DNA of 43,449 nt. Source: an uncultured Hyphomicrobiales bacterium (lineage in GTDB: Bacteria; Pseudomonadota; Alphaproteobacteria; Rhizobiales; Rhizobiaceae). The DNA lies in contig CALTTH010000041.1 of the NCBI GenBank assembly GCA_943908365.1, forward strand, positions 1-43,449. Reading direction: 5' to 3'. The notes below the pieces were generated by a model that saw only the letters and a list, made by a program, of their open reading frames with translations, searched no databases and was not told the origin of the DNA. Shown in pieces: positions 24,801-33,910 of this stretch. Within the stretch, counting starts at the first letter, position 1. Every line of letters begins with the position of its first letter. A program made the position numbers and the translations under genes.

Positions 24801-24884
24801 AGGCGCATAAACTCCATAGCCACATTTTATGGTAGCAAGAGCTATCTGCCAGAAAGGTAACGATATTGCAAAGCCTGTCCCAAA

Positions 24885-25607
24885 TCAGACAGAAGCGCGC
24901 TTCGGTAGCAGGGTCTCCAGGCTGGTGATGTCGTCGAAGCAGTAATCGCCATCTGCCGCGAGGCTTTCACGCGAGCCGGTGCCCGTCAGCACACCGATGC
25001 GCAACCCGGCCCCCGCATTTTGGCCCATATGCAGATCGTGATTATTGTCGCCGACGACCGCCACTTGCTCAGGCTTCAGGCCAGTCGCCTCACAGAATCC
25101 CAGCACCATGCCCGGCTGCGGCTTGACGCCGTGGCCGCTATCGTAGCCCGCGACGAAATCGAGATAGACATCGAAGCCGAAGCGTTTTGCCAGTTCGCGA
25201 ATGGAGGCCTCATTGTCGCTGGAAGCAACACCGAGCTTGTAACCTCTGTCCTTCAGCCGTCCGAAGAAGGCTTGCAAATCCGTCACGGCAACGGACTTGC
25301 TTGCGGCCTCGGTAAACAGCCGATCGAGCCGCTCGGTCAGAGGCTGCAGGGTGCAGGGCGATCCGGCTGCAATCAGTCCGGCTGCGATTTCAGCCGTGTT
25401 GCCTGCCGCCAGCAAGCTATCCGGTTTCACATGGCCGGTGACCGGGTCCATGCCGCAGGCGAGAAGAAGACGGTCCGCAAGCTCTGCGTCGCCTTCAGCG
25501 GCGATCGCTGCCAGCTCGCGGTTGACCGGACCCCAACTGGCGTCATAGCCGATCAAGGTGCCGTCCTTATCGAAAAGAACGGCGGCAATGTCGGCGGCGG
25601 ACTTCAT
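24885..25607 (-). CDS. HAD-superfamily phosphatase (phosphoglycolate-phosphatase-like)
   Basis: Haloacid-dehalogenase-type phosphatase of about 240 residues. Motif I is FDKDGTL, motif II is in GVASSDN, motif III is a Lys in HGVKPQPGMV, and motif IV is VGDNNHDLHMG. A helical cap separates motifs I and II. The substrate cannot be told from sequence. The ATG at 25607 is used; an in-frame TTG at 25625 lies 5 bases past the waaA stop, so translational coupling with waaA is possible. It sits between the lipid A/Kdo genes waaA and lpxK. A sugar-phosphate substrate linked to LPS is an inference from that position only. Confidence 0.85.
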   Translation of the reverse strand: MKSAADIAAVLFDKDGTLIGYDASWGPVNRELAAIAAEGDAELADRLLLACGMDPVTGHVKPDSLLAAGNTAEIAAGLIAAGSPCTLQPLTERLDRLFTEAASKSVAVTDLQAFFGRLKDRGYKLGVASSDNEASIRELAKRFGFDVYLDFVAGYDSGHGVKPQPGMVLGFCEATGLKPEQVAVVGDNNHDLHMGQNAGAGLRIGVLTGTGSRESLAADGDYCFDDITSLETLLPKRASV

Positions 25608-25629
25608 CGAATTGTTCTGGTCCAAGGCA

Positions 25630-26946
25630 TCAGCCCACTGCGCTGCGTGGCTGGAGCTTGGCAGACACCGTCAGCGGATTGATATAGGGCTCGAGCGCCT
25701 TCAGCGTCAACGACAGTGCGCCACGCATGTCCTGAATGACCCGGCCGCCCGCATCGATCATCTTGTAGCGCTCATTATCATTGGCCAGCAAGTAGTGTAC
25801 CGCCTTTGCCAGCATTTCGACATCGCGGATGATACGGCCAGCGCCGGAACGCAGAAGCTTCTGATAGGCTTCGCGAAAATTCTGCACATGGGCGCCGGAC
25901 AGAACCGCACAGCCGAGCATGGCTGGCTCCAACGGGTTCTGGCCACCTTCCGCCATCAACGATCGCCCGACAAATGCCAGCTCCGTCAAACGGAGGTAGA
26001 GACCCATTTCCCCAATGCTATCACCGAGGAAGATATCGGTTTCCGGCGTGATCACATCGTTGCGGCTTCGGCGCGCCACCTTCAGGTTCATACCCTTCAG
26101 CATGGCTTCAATCTCATCCGCTCGTTCCGGATGGCGGGGAACGATGATCGTCAACTGGCCATTGCGGGATTTGATCGCGGCATGAACGGTGGCCGCCGCT
26201 TTTTCTTCACCGTCAAAGGTAGAGATCGCTGCCCAGGTCTTTCGGCTGCCGATCTGACGCTTGTAGATGTCCAACTGCGCCTGATCGCAGGGCGGCGGAT
26301 CGGTATCACCCTTGAGATTGCCCGACGTGATCACCGGCCAGGAGCCGAGGTCTCTGAAACGTTCCGCATCCACATCCGACTGGACGACAACCAGCGCCAG
26401 TTTGCTGAACAGCGCTTCGGCAAAATCGGAATAGCGCTTCCACCGGTCGAAGGACCGGTCGGAAATGCGGGCATTGACGCGGATTTGCGGAATGTGCCGA
26501 CGCTCCAGTTCCATCATCGTGACCGGCCAAATCTCAGATTCAGCGGTAATGGCGGCATCGGGAGCCCAATAGGTGAGAAAGCGATTGATGCAGATCTTGA
26601 TGTCGAGCGGCACATATTGGTGGATGACATCATTCCCCAGTCGGGTGCGGCTGATATCGGCCGAGGTTACCGTGCCGGTGGTCAATAGCACATGGATGTC
26701 ACGCTTGCGGATTTCGCGAATGAGCGGGATCAGCGCCAGGGTTTCGCCGACACTTGCCGCATGAAACCAGACCAACGGACCGCGCGGGCGCTCGGCACTT
26801 GAGTAGCCGAACCGTTCAAGACGCCGCTGCTTATCCTCTTTGCCTTTCGCAGCCCGATAGGACAGGTAAGGTCGGGCGAAAGGATAGGCGGCCATTCCCG
26901 CCATTCTGTAACCCGACAGGGCAAAACGTGCGATCCGGCTGTTCAT
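25630..26946 (-). CDS. waaA: 3-deoxy-D-manno-octulosonic acid (Kdo) transferase
   Basis: Transfers Kdo from CMP-Kdo to the lipid A precursor at the inner membrane. The protein has 438 residues. An N-terminal membrane-associated segment precedes the GT30 domain. The conserved signature WFHAASVGE is present, followed by LLTTGTVTSA, the catalytic region AITAESEIWP, NARISDRS and, in the C-terminal Rossmann half, the donor-binding segments VPRHPER and FVGRSLMAEGGQNPLEPA. The ATG at 26946 (MNSRIARF) is used; the frame is open to 27051 but that extension lacks family similarity. Symbol kdtA is a synonym. Confidence 0.95.
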   Translation of the reverse strand: MNSRIARFALSGYRMAGMAAYPFARPYLSYRAAKGKEDKQRRLERFGYSSAERPRGPLVWFHAASVGETLALIPLIREIRKRDIHVLLTTGTVTSADISRTRLGNDVIHQYVPLDIKICINRFLTYWAPDAAITAESEIWPVTMMELERRHIPQIRVNARISDRSFDRWKRYSDFAEALFSKLALVVVQSDVDAERFRDLGSWPVITSGNLKGDTDPPPCDQAQLDIYKRQIGSRKTWAAISTFDGEEKAAATVHAAIKSRNGQLTIIVPRHPERADEIEAMLKGMNLKVARRSRNDVITPETDIFLGDSIGEMGLYLRLTELAFVGRSLMAEGGQNPLEPAMLGCAVLSGAHVQNFREAYQKLLRSGAGRIIRDVEMLAKAVHYLLANDNERYKMIDAGGRVIQDMRGALSLTLKALEPYINPLTVSAKLQPRSAVG

Positions 26947-27080
26947 ACGATGCTGCCCTCGATCACTCTGCGCAATGCTTTTCCCCCGATTAACGTGGCC
27001 GGCTACTTCTAATGAAAATGCGTCTTTTTTGTTATGACCGGGTCTCGGCAAAAAAATTGTCGCTCAATACCCAATATATT

Positions 27081-27105
27081 GTGCACCCCCGACCGGGGGA
27101 TGCAC
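27081..27105. other. GC-rich hairpin between DUF4170 and waaA genes
   Basis: GTGCACCCCC and GGGGGATGCAC pair around GACC with one bulged base. It lies 51 bases past the DUF4170 stop and 135 bases before the waaA start. A run of seven T's on the minus strand comes about 22 bases later, too far for an ordinary terminator. It may be an mRNA-processing or attenuating structure within the operon, or a protein site. Confidence 0.4.
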
Positions 27106-27155
27106 TACCAATATGCATGCCGGATTATAGTGGAGAACAAGTGGGTGGAAAGCCG

Positions 27156-27392
27156 TTATTTGCTCTCGGGGTCGAGAAGGCGGTGCATATGCACTATAAA
27201 ATAGCGCATGTGGGCGTTATCGACAGTCTGCTGTGCCTTTGATTTCCAGGCGCCGAGTGCCGTCGCATAGTCCGGGAAAATGCCGACGATATCGAGTGCT
27301 TTCAGATCGCGAAACTGCACTTCCTGGAGATTGTCGAGTTCGCCGCCAAATACGAGGTGAAGGAGCTGTTTCTTGTTATTCGCTTGCGTCAT
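27156..27392 (-). CDS. DUF4170 family protein
   Basis: Soluble protein of 78 residues. The conserved core is LHLVFGGELDNL, LDIVGIFPDYATALGAWKSKAQ and, near the end, YFIVHMHRLLDP. The family is restricted to alphaproteobacteria and usually lies next to waaA, as here. Function is unknown. The ATG at 27392 (MTQANNKK) is chosen over an upstream start at 27419 that adds only basic residues. It follows the CysQ-like gene on the same strand after 71 bases. Confidence 0.82.
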   Translation of the reverse strand: MTQANNKKQLLHLVFGGELDNLQEVQFRDLKALDIVGIFPDYATALGAWKSKAQQTVDNAHMRYFIVHMHRLLDPESK

Positions 27393-27463
27393 GTCCTGTC
27401 GTCTCTTCTTTCTTCTCAAAGGCGTTCAAGGAAGCCTTCATCTGCTGGATTTTGACGTAAAAA

Positions 27464-28273
27464 TCAACCTCTGGCCGATCGCCCAAGCTGCATCAACAGG
27501 GTCGGCAGGATGTGGTTTGCCGCGGCGCAAAGAGCGCCGTGTTTGACCTGCGCGCGATTGTAGATCAACGGCTTGCCCTCAAGATCGACAAGCTGACCGC
27601 CCGCCTGTTGCAAGATCAAATCGGCGGCGGCGAGATCCCAGTCATGCGAATTCGGCAGGACAAGCGTCCCATCGATCCGCCCATCGGCTACCATGGCAAG
27701 GCGGTAAGCCAGCGAGGGTACGTGCGGGATGCGCCGAACCGATGGTTTGAAGTCTGACGGAAGGCGCGCAATCACTTCCTCGGGAGCCGCGAGCTGGATT
27801 GGTCCACCGCCCGTCTCGGTGATCTGAAGCACGTCACCGTTCTTGATAGCGTGGGCATCCTGAAACGCGGCGAACTCCTCACCCAAGGCGGGCGCTACCA
27901 GCGCCGCGACCACAGGTCTGCCCTTATGAACGACGGCGACACTGACGCACCACGTATCCTTGCCGTTGATGAAGGCGCGGGTGCCGTCGATCGGGTCGAC
28001 CACGAAGAGCGTATCGCGCGACAGGCGCGTGTCATCATCTGTGGTTTCTTCCGACAGCCAGCCGTAGTCCGGGCGAGCCGAGCGTAGCAGTCTTTCGAGA
28101 ATGTCATTGGCAGCATAGTCGGCGGCACTCACGGGCGAGCGACCGTCATCTTTCCACCAGACCTCGGGGTCCTTACGGAAATGCCGTAGGGCCTCCTGTC
28201 CAGCCTCGCGGGAGGCGTTCAAAACAAGGTCCAGATCGGAGCGCCAATCTGCTCCAGAAGTCTCAACTATCAT
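27464..28273 (-). CDS. Inositol monophosphatase/CysQ-family phosphatase
   Basis: Mg2+-dependent phosphatase of 269 residues in the family of 3'(2'),5'-bisphosphate nucleotidases and inositol monophosphatases. Metal ligands are in SPVSAADYAAN, the SEET segment (WLSEETTDDD), and the signature VDPIDGTRAFINGKDTW. The C-terminal motif is SHDWDLAAADLI. The ATG at 28273 (MIVETSGADW) is preferred over GTG 28297. The substrate may be PAP, the by-product of sulfation, or an inositol phosphate. It is embedded in the pmbA-DUF4170-waaA-lpxK gene row, a common rhizobial arrangement. Confidence 0.88.
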   Translation of the reverse strand: MIVETSGADWRSDLDLVLNASREAGQEALRHFRKDPEVWWKDDGRSPVSAADYAANDILERLLRSARPDYGWLSEETTDDDTRLSRDTLFVVDPIDGTRAFINGKDTWCVSVAVVHKGRPVVAALVAPALGEEFAAFQDAHAIKNGDVLQITETGGGPIQLAAPEEVIARLPSDFKPSVRRIPHVPSLAYRLAMVADGRIDGTLVLPNSHDWDLAAADLILQQAGGQLVDLEGKPLIYNRAQVKHGALCAAANHILPTLLMQLGRSARG

Positions 28274-28360
28274 ACTGTCGTTCTGCGCGTATCGCACATT
28301 TCCATTTGTGCTTTCACATGCGCATGGGCAAAGCGCGAAAGCAACCGCCGAATGGCGATG

Positions 28361-29707
28361 TCAGCGTCCCGCAATCGTCATGCCTTCGATGGCAAGGGTG
28401 GGTGCTGCCACGCCATATTTGCGGTCCACGTCGTTTGCAGGCGTGACGCGCATGAACATGTCCTTGAGGTTGGACGCGATCGTCACCTCGGAGACGGCGA
28501 AAGAGGTTTCCCCGTTCTCGATCCAGAAACCGCTTGCGCCGCAGCTATATTCACCGGTGATCATATTGGCGCCGTGGCCGATCAGTTCAGTGACGTAAAA
28601 ACCCGTGCCGACCTGACGGATAAGGTCTCGCGGCGAGATGTCGCCAGGTTCTAAAGCCAGGTTGGTCGATGCGGGCGATACGGAGGTCCCGCCTCGAACG
28701 CCACGACCATTGGTTTCAAGACCGATTTCCCGCGCCGTGGAGGTGGAGAGGAACCAGTGGTTCAAGACACCATCCTCGATCATCACCAGCTTTTCACCCC
28801 GTACGCCCTCGCCATCGAACGGACGCGAGGACGGACCACGGATGATCTGCGGATCGTCAGTGATGGACAGGCCCTTTTTCAGAACCTGCTGGCCCATCTT
28901 GTCACGCAGGAAGCTCGTCTTGCGCGCTACAGATGCGCCATTGATCGCGCCTGCAATCGAGCCGACAAAGCCACGCGCAATGCGGGGATCGAACACGACC
29001 GTGATATTGCTGCCGGTATCCACCTGTCTTGGATTAACACGCCTGACAACTCTTTCGCCCGCCCGGCGTCCGATATCTTCCGGTGCATCGAGATCGGCGA
29101 AATAAAGACGGCTGTCGTAATCGTAGTCGCGCTCCATCTTCGTGCCTTCGCCAGCGATCACGCTGACAGAGCGGCCGAAACGGCTGCCCATATAGCTGCC
29201 GGAAAAGCCGTGAGAGGTGACAAGTACAAGGCCACCCATGCCGCTCGAGGCACCGGCTCCGGAGGAGTTCGACACGCCCTTTACCGCAAGTGCTGCCTCT
29301 TCCGCAGCCAGTGCCGCATCGCGAAGCTGATCTGTGGAGACCTCCGTCGGATCGAAAAGCTGGAGGTCATCGTAAGACGTCGCAAGACGCTCTTTGTCGG
29401 CAAGGCAGGCAAAAGGATCTTCGGGCGAGACCTTGGCCATCGCCACAGCGCGCTCGGCAAGTGTCTTCAGGTCGAAGCCTGGGTTGGCCGAAACGCTCGC
29501 AACCCGCTTTCCGACAAAGACGCGCAAAGAGAAATCATCGCTCTCGGAGGATTCTGTGCTTTCGACCTTGCCGAGCCTGACGCCCACCGACTGCGAACGG
29601 GAGCGCACGATGACCGCATCTGCCTCATCGGCACCGGCGCGCTTGGCCAAAGTGACGAGTTCGCTTGCACGGTCGAGAAGCTTGGAAGAATCGATTTCTG
29701 AGGACAT
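28361..29707 (-). CDS. pmbA: Metalloprotease-type TldD/PmbA family protein
   Basis: PmbA/TldE subunit of the heterodimeric TldD-TldE protease, which in E. coli degrades flexible peptides and matures microcin B17. The protein has 448 residues. Family landmarks are GVRLGKVES, FVGKRVASVSANPGFD, KMERDYDY, the segment from ARGFVGSIAGAINGASV, GPSSRPFDGEG and ELIGHGANMITGEYSCGASGFW. The TldE partner lacks the HExxxH zinc site found in TldD, and I see none here. tldD itself is not in the window. It heads the minus-strand row of genes running to lpxK. Confidence 0.92.
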   Translation of the reverse strand: MSSEIDSSKLLDRASELVTLAKRAGADEADAVIVRSRSQSVGVRLGKVESTESSESDDFSLRVFVGKRVASVSANPGFDLKTLAERAVAMAKVSPEDPFACLADKERLATSYDDLQLFDPTEVSTDQLRDAALAAEEAALAVKGVSNSSGAGASSGMGGLVLVTSHGFSGSYMGSRFGRSVSVIAGEGTKMERDYDYDSRLYFADLDAPEDIGRRAGERVVRRVNPRQVDTGSNITVVFDPRIARGFVGSIAGAINGASVARKTSFLRDKMGQQVLKKGLSITDDPQIIRGPSSRPFDGEGVRGEKLVMIEDGVLNHWFLSTSTAREIGLETNGRGVRGGTSVSPASTNLALEPGDISPRDLIRQVGTGFYVTELIGHGANMITGEYSCGASGFWIENGETSFAVSEVTIASNLKDMFMRVTPANDVDRKYGVAAPTLAIEGMTIAGR

Positions 29708-29798
29708 GAGGCGGGCCTTTCGTTGACCTTCATTTATGGCCGAGCCTTTGCCGCATCAAGGTCAAAGCGCCATTTCACCTGCATTTGAGCGGAAGCAC

Positions 29799-30713
29799 TC
29801 AGATATCCAGGCCACGCCCCCGGTGAAACAGCTCAATCTGCATGTCGATCTGCCGCTTCAGGTCGTCCTTGATGCCATCCGATTCGGCCAGCACCTCATG
29901 GGCCTTGAGAAAATCCAGCACACGAAAACGGTTGACCGGCGGGCGCAGGAAAATATGCGGCGGGCGCATACGCAGCTTCAGGCCGATGGCCGATTGCATC
30001 ATCAACTGGCTGGCGCCAAAAAGGCTTTCGATCCGGTTTGGCATGGTGGTGCCGTCCCCCTCCGGTCCACCCACGACATCGACAGCAATAACGATATCGG
30101 CATCGTCGAGAAGATGCTCGTAGGGAATGGGATTGAAGATCCCGCCATCGATCATGATGCGGTCATTCATTCGGATCGGCATGAACAGGGCTGGAATGGC
30201 GGCGGAGGCCGCAAGCGCCTGGCGCAGATCGCCGTCCTGGCAGATGACTTCCATCTGCGCATAGTAGTCGGTTGCGATCACCTTCAGCGGAACACCGAGT
30301 TCGGAAAAATCGCGCGGCAGTGCAGAGGGTAAAAGCGCATCGAGAATGAGTTCAAGATTGAACTGGCCGAGGCGAAAGCCAAAGGCGGCATGGCGCATGG
30401 AGGCGGGACCAAGGCTCCAGAGCTTGTTGGCAACGCTGCCCTTCTTGCCCATCAGCGCAAGCGTGTAATCACGGATGTCCTTGCCGCTCATGCCGGCAGC
30501 CATACCAGCGCCCATGATACCGCCGATGGAGGCTCCAGCAATGGCGCTTGGGCGAATGCCGAGTTCATCCATCGCTTCGATCACATTGATGTGGCAGATG
30601 CCGCGTGCACCGCCGCCACCGAAAGCGACCGCAAAGGTCGGATCGCTTCTTTCCGCTGCCGTCTCTTTGCGCTTACGCTTTTTGTCGGAGAGTTTCTTTT
30701 TCTTCGCAGCCAC
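29799..30713 (-). CDS. Patatin-like phospholipase
   Basis: Serine acyl-hydrolase of the patatin/RssA family, 304 residues. A very basic N terminus (KKKKLSDKKRKRK) precedes the oxyanion Gly-rich loop FGGGGARG (near 31-38). The nucleophile serine is in GASIGG (G-x-S-x-G), and the catalytic dyad aspartate in MIDGGIFNP (D-G-G). The start is GTG at 30713. No signal peptide is seen, so it probably acts on the cytoplasmic membrane face. The C-terminal 80 residues lack known features. It stands alone between pmbA and rsmD. Confidence 0.9.
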   Translation of the reverse strand: MAAKKKKLSDKKRKRKETAAERSDPTFAVAFGGGGARGICHINVIEAMDELGIRPSAIAGASIGGIMGAGMAAGMSGKDIRDYTLALMGKKGSVANKLWSLGPASMRHAAFGFRLGQFNLELILDALLPSALPRDFSELGVPLKVIATDYYAQMEVICQDGDLRQALAASAAIPALFMPIRMNDRIMIDGGIFNPIPYEHLLDDADIVIAVDVVGGPEGDGTTMPNRIESLFGASQLMMQSAIGLKLRMRPPHIFLRPPVNRFRVLDFLKAHEVLAESDGIKDDLKRQIDMQIELFHRGRGLDI

Positions 30714-30860
30714 GAGAACAGCCTCATTTCATGTCATGCGGTCGCGCCTCAGCAATGCATCTGGGCAAAGCGTCGCGACGGTCATCCTGAGACTGGCTCT
30801 ATGACATAAAGACGACAGGACAGTGACGCGGAGGTCTCCTCTCGCGTCCACTGAGGTGCT

Positions 30861-31418
30861 TCAGGGCTCGTAACGGTAGAAATGCATTTTGGTATCGCCG
30901 AAGGTGCGGCTTTCCAGCGGCTTGAAGGCGGGATCGACCATCACGGCCACATCGCCTTGTTCCTCCAGAATCGCCAGCGCACCGGGCACGAGCCAACCGC
31001 CGAGATGGGCGGCCTGGAAGGCCTTCTCACCCAGCGCCTGACCATAAGGAGGATCAGCGAAGAGAAGATCAAAGGGCTCGATATTATTGACCCCACCAAG
31101 CTTCGTCGCATCGCGGCGCAGGATCCGGGCGCGGCCGTGCAGCCCGAGCGCATCGATGTTCTCCCACAAGAGGCCCCTGCCCTCGACGCCGTTTTCGACA
31201 AAAAGGGCAACACGGCAGCCGCGTGAGAGCGCTTCGAGACCAACGGCACCGGTGCCTGCGAAAACATCGAGAATACGGGTGCCGTCCAGGCTTTCGGGGT
31301 AAGCATGGCTCAGAATGTTGAACAGGCTCTCCCGCGTCCGGTCGATCGTGGGTCTGATGGCATTCGACTTGGGCGCGGCCAGACTGCGGCCGCGAAACTC
31401 ACCGCCAACGATCCGCAT
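30861..31418 (-). CDS. rsmD: 16S rRNA (guanine(966)-N(2))-methyltransferase
   Basis: SAM-dependent rRNA methyltransferase of 185 residues, the usual size. The N-terminal MRIVGGEFRGR and RPTIDRTRESLFNIL are diagnostic. The SAM site is LDVFAGTGAVGLEALSRG, and the catalytic N4/N2-type motif is FADPPYG. The start codon overlaps the stop of the pseudouridine synthase gene by one base (TAATG), so the two rRNA modification enzymes are translationally coupled. Confidence 0.95.
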   Translation of the reverse strand: MRIVGGEFRGRSLAAPKSNAIRPTIDRTRESLFNILSHAYPESLDGTRILDVFAGTGAVGLEALSRGCRVALFVENGVEGRGLLWENIDALGLHGRARILRRDATKLGGVNNIEPFDLLFADPPYGQALGEKAFQAAHLGGWLVPGALAILEEQGDVAVMVDPAFKPLESRTFGDTKMHFYRYEP

Positions 31419-33373
31419 TACGCGCCGTTCCCTCGCGAGCCGCCTCTTGGACCGGACGATCTACCGCCCGATGGCTTCCCACCGGGACCACGACCGCCAC
31501 CGCCCGACGGTTTGCCACCTGGACCTTTGCCGCCGGCACCTCTGCCGCCGCCCTTGCCGCCAAAGCCCTTCGGGCCACTGCCGCCCTCGGAGCGTTCACC
31601 GCGGGGCTTGCCGAAGCCAGGTTTGCCGCTGGATGGCCTTCCTCCGGAGGGCTTGCCGCCGAAGGGCTTTGCGCCAGCGGGCTTGTCTCCAAAGGAACGT
31701 TCGCTGCGGGCAGGACGATCGTCAAACGAACGGGCTGGCCGCTCCGAACGCTCGGTTCTGTCGCCAGAGGACTTTTCGCCGAAGGATCTTTCGCCACGGG
31801 GGCGGTCGTTGCGAGGGCGCTCACTGCGCTCGCCATCTTCGCGCGGTTTGCGGTCGCCGAAGGGACGATCACCGAACTTGCGCTCGCCGCGAGGCTTGTC
31901 TCCGAAAGAACCACGCGCGGGACGATCGCCCGCTTCACGTGGCTTACGATCGCCGAAGGAGCGATCACCACGGCCACGACCGCGACCTTCATCGCGCCCG
32001 GCCTCGTTGCTCGAATCGGAACGGATCCATTCACCCTCAGAATCTGCGTGGCGCACGACAGCGCGGCGGGCCTCGGCCTGTGCCGACGGCTGCTTGAAAG
32101 CGCTTTCGGCCTCGGCGCGCGCGGAGAGTTTGCGAGCCTTGCCGTCGCGGGTCGGCTTGGCGCCAGGCGCCATCCAGACATTGGCGGTGCGGTTGCTGCC
32201 AAGTGGCGGACGTTTGGGGCCGCGATCATCGGTCTCGGCTTCGTCCCTGCCCTTTCCGGCAAACTTGCCGCCGGGCTTTCCGCCAGCCTTGGGCGCGAAC
32301 TTGCCAGCCGGCTTATCCGAGCGCTTGCCATCGAAGCGACCGGAAGAACGCTCATCGCCATCGCGCGGGTTGCGGTCGCCGGCGGCCGGCTTGCCCCACT
32401 CGGCTTTGGCCGGCTTGGCGGGCGCCTCTTCCTCGTCCTCTTCCGGCTTGTGATCATAGATCGGCGCATCGAAGTTGGCGCCGGCAGCCTCGATCAGGCG
32501 CGGGCCCAACTGATCGCGCAGCATGCGACCACGGACCTCGATGACATGACCTTCCGGCAGATCGCCCAGCTGGAACGGTCCATAGGACACGCGGATCAGG
32601 CGGTTGACCTCTAGACCAAGAGCGCCTAGCACGTTCTTGATTTCGCGGTTCTTGCCTTCACGAAGGCCCATGCTGATCCAGACATTGTGACCTTGCGTGC
32701 GGTCGAGCGTCGCGTCGATCGCGCCATAGAGCACGCCGTCCACGGCAATGCCGTCCTTCAGCTTGTCGAGTGCTGCCTGATCGACCTCACCGTGGGCGCG
32801 CACGCGGTAGCGGCGCAGCCAGCCAGTGGTCGGCAGTTCAAGCACACGGGACAGGCCGCCATCATTGGTGAGCAGCAGCAGGCCTTCGGTATTGATATCC
32901 AGACGACCGATCGAGAGAACGCGCGGCAGTTCCTTCGGCAGGTTGTCAAAGACCGTCGGACGACCTTCCGGATCGGAGTTGGTAGTCACGAGACCCGCGG
33001 GCTTGTGATAGAGCCACAGGCGCGTGCGCTCAGCCCCACGGATCGGCACGCCATCGACTTCGATCTTGTCATCCAGCGTCGCATTGACGACCGGGCTATC
33101 CAGCTTGACGCCGTTCAAAGACACGCGGCCTTCCATGATCATGCGCTCGACATCGCGGCGCGAGGCCACGCCTGCGCGCGCCATGATCTTGGAAATGCGT
33201 TCCGGCTTGGAGGCGACCGTTTCTACCACGGCTGCTGCTTCCGGCTTTTCTTTAAAGGTCTTCTTGTCACGTCCCGCCGACGCGTCAGATGACGGCTTTG
33301 CCGATGATTTCGGCTTCCTGTCACGGTCGAACGTCTTGCCACCGGCGCGCTTCGGCTTGTCTTTGAATGTCAT
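31418..33373 (-). CDS. RluB/RsuA-family rRNA pseudouridine synthase with long basic tail
   Basis: Converts uridine to pseudouridine in ribosomal RNA; by family closest to RluB. It has 651 residues against about 290 in E. coli RluB. A charged N-terminal 50 residues precede an S4 RNA-binding domain (about 57-105). The catalytic core holds the aspartate Asp159 in SIGRLDINTEGLLLL, then GKNREIKNVL and RVSYGPF. From about residue 300 to the end the protein is low complexity, made of Arg/Gly/Lys/Asp/Ser/Pro. Degenerate repeats such as GDRKPREAGDRPARGSFGDK end in Gly-rich runs. The tail is probably disordered and RNA-binding. Plus-strand frames across it are artefacts of composition. Confidence 0.9.
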   Translation of the reverse strand: MTFKDKPKRAGGKTFDRDRKPKSSAKPSSDASAGRDKKTFKEKPEAAAVVETVASKPERISKIMARAGVASRRDVERMIMEGRVSLNGVKLDSPVVNATLDDKIEVDGVPIRGAERTRLWLYHKPAGLVTTNSDPEGRPTVFDNLPKELPRVLSIGRLDINTEGLLLLTNDGGLSRVLELPTTGWLRRYRVRAHGEVDQAALDKLKDGIAVDGVLYGAIDATLDRTQGHNVWISMGLREGKNREIKNVLGALGLEVNRLIRVSYGPFQLGDLPEGHVIEVRGRMLRDQLGPRLIEAAGANFDAPIYDHKPEEDEEEAPAKPAKAEWGKPAAGDRNPRDGDERSSGRFDGKRSDKPAGKFAPKAGGKPGGKFAGKGRDEAETDDRGPKRPPLGSNRTANVWMAPGAKPTRDGKARKLSARAEAESAFKQPSAQAEARRAVVRHADSEGEWIRSDSSNEAGRDEGRGRGRGDRSFGDRKPREAGDRPARGSFGDKPRGERKFGDRPFGDRKPREDGERSERPRNDRPRGERSFGEKSSGDRTERSERPARSFDDRPARSERSFGDKPAGAKPFGGKPSGGRPSSGKPGFGKPRGERSEGGSGPKGFGGKGGGRGAGGKGPGGKPSGGGGRGPGGKPSGGRSSGPRGGSRGNGA

Positions 33374-33445
33374 TTGCTGTTTGCCTGTTGTTTGCCGTGT
33401 CCTATCAGGTCACGCGGCGACGGTTAAGAGGAAATTGCAAGAAGC

Positions 33446-33898
33446 ATGGCGGAAACGACGCATTTCATGGACATTGCGCTGGAGGAAGCGCAGGCAGCGG
33501 GTGCGCGTGGCGAAGTGCCGATCGGTGCCGTCCTCGTTTACGAAGGCCGCGTGCTTGCCCGTTCCGGCAATCGCACGCGTGAATTGAACGACGTTACCGC
33601 CCATGCCGAAATCGCCGTGATGCGCATGGCCTGCGAAGAGCTTGGCCAGGAGCGGCTGCCCGGTGCCGATCTTTACGTCACGTTGGAGCCCTGCACCATG
33701 TGCGCAGCGGCAATCTCGTTTGCCCGCATCCGCCGTCTCTATTACGGCGCGAACGACCCGAAGGGCGGCGGCGTGGAAAGCGGAGTTCGCTTCTACAACC
33801 AACCGACCTGCCATCATGCACCGGAGGTTTATTCCGGCTTTGCCGAGGTGGAAAGCGCCGAAATCCTGCGCGCCTTCTTTCAAAACAAGCGCGACTGA
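33446..33898 (+). CDS. tadA: tRNA-specific adenosine deaminase
   Basis: Zinc deaminase that converts A34 to inosine in tRNA-Arg(ACG). Length is 150 residues. The zinc and catalytic motifs are HAEIAV (His53, Glu55) and PCTMC (Cys83, Cys86). GEVPIGAVLV and YGANDPKGGGVESG are family-typical. It is divergent from the pseudouridine synthase gene, with 72 bases between them, and convergent with the GNAT gene, leaving only 12 bases between the two stop codons. Confidence 0.95.
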   Translation: MAETTHFMDIALEEAQAAGARGEVPIGAVLVYEGRVLARSGNRTRELNDVTAHAEIAVMRMACEELGQERLPGADLYVTLEPCTMCAAAISFARIRRLYYGANDPKGGGVESGVRFYNQPTCHHAPEVYSGFAEVESAEILRAFFQNKRD

Positions 33899-33910
33899 AG
33901 GCGCTGAACA

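Noticed and set aside
31305..32453. Plus-strand open frame of 382 codons, Pro/Leu/Arg-rich
   Set aside because: It is the antisense of the repetitive tail of the pseudouridine synthase and of rsmD; the composition follows from the GC-rich repeats and there is no domain.
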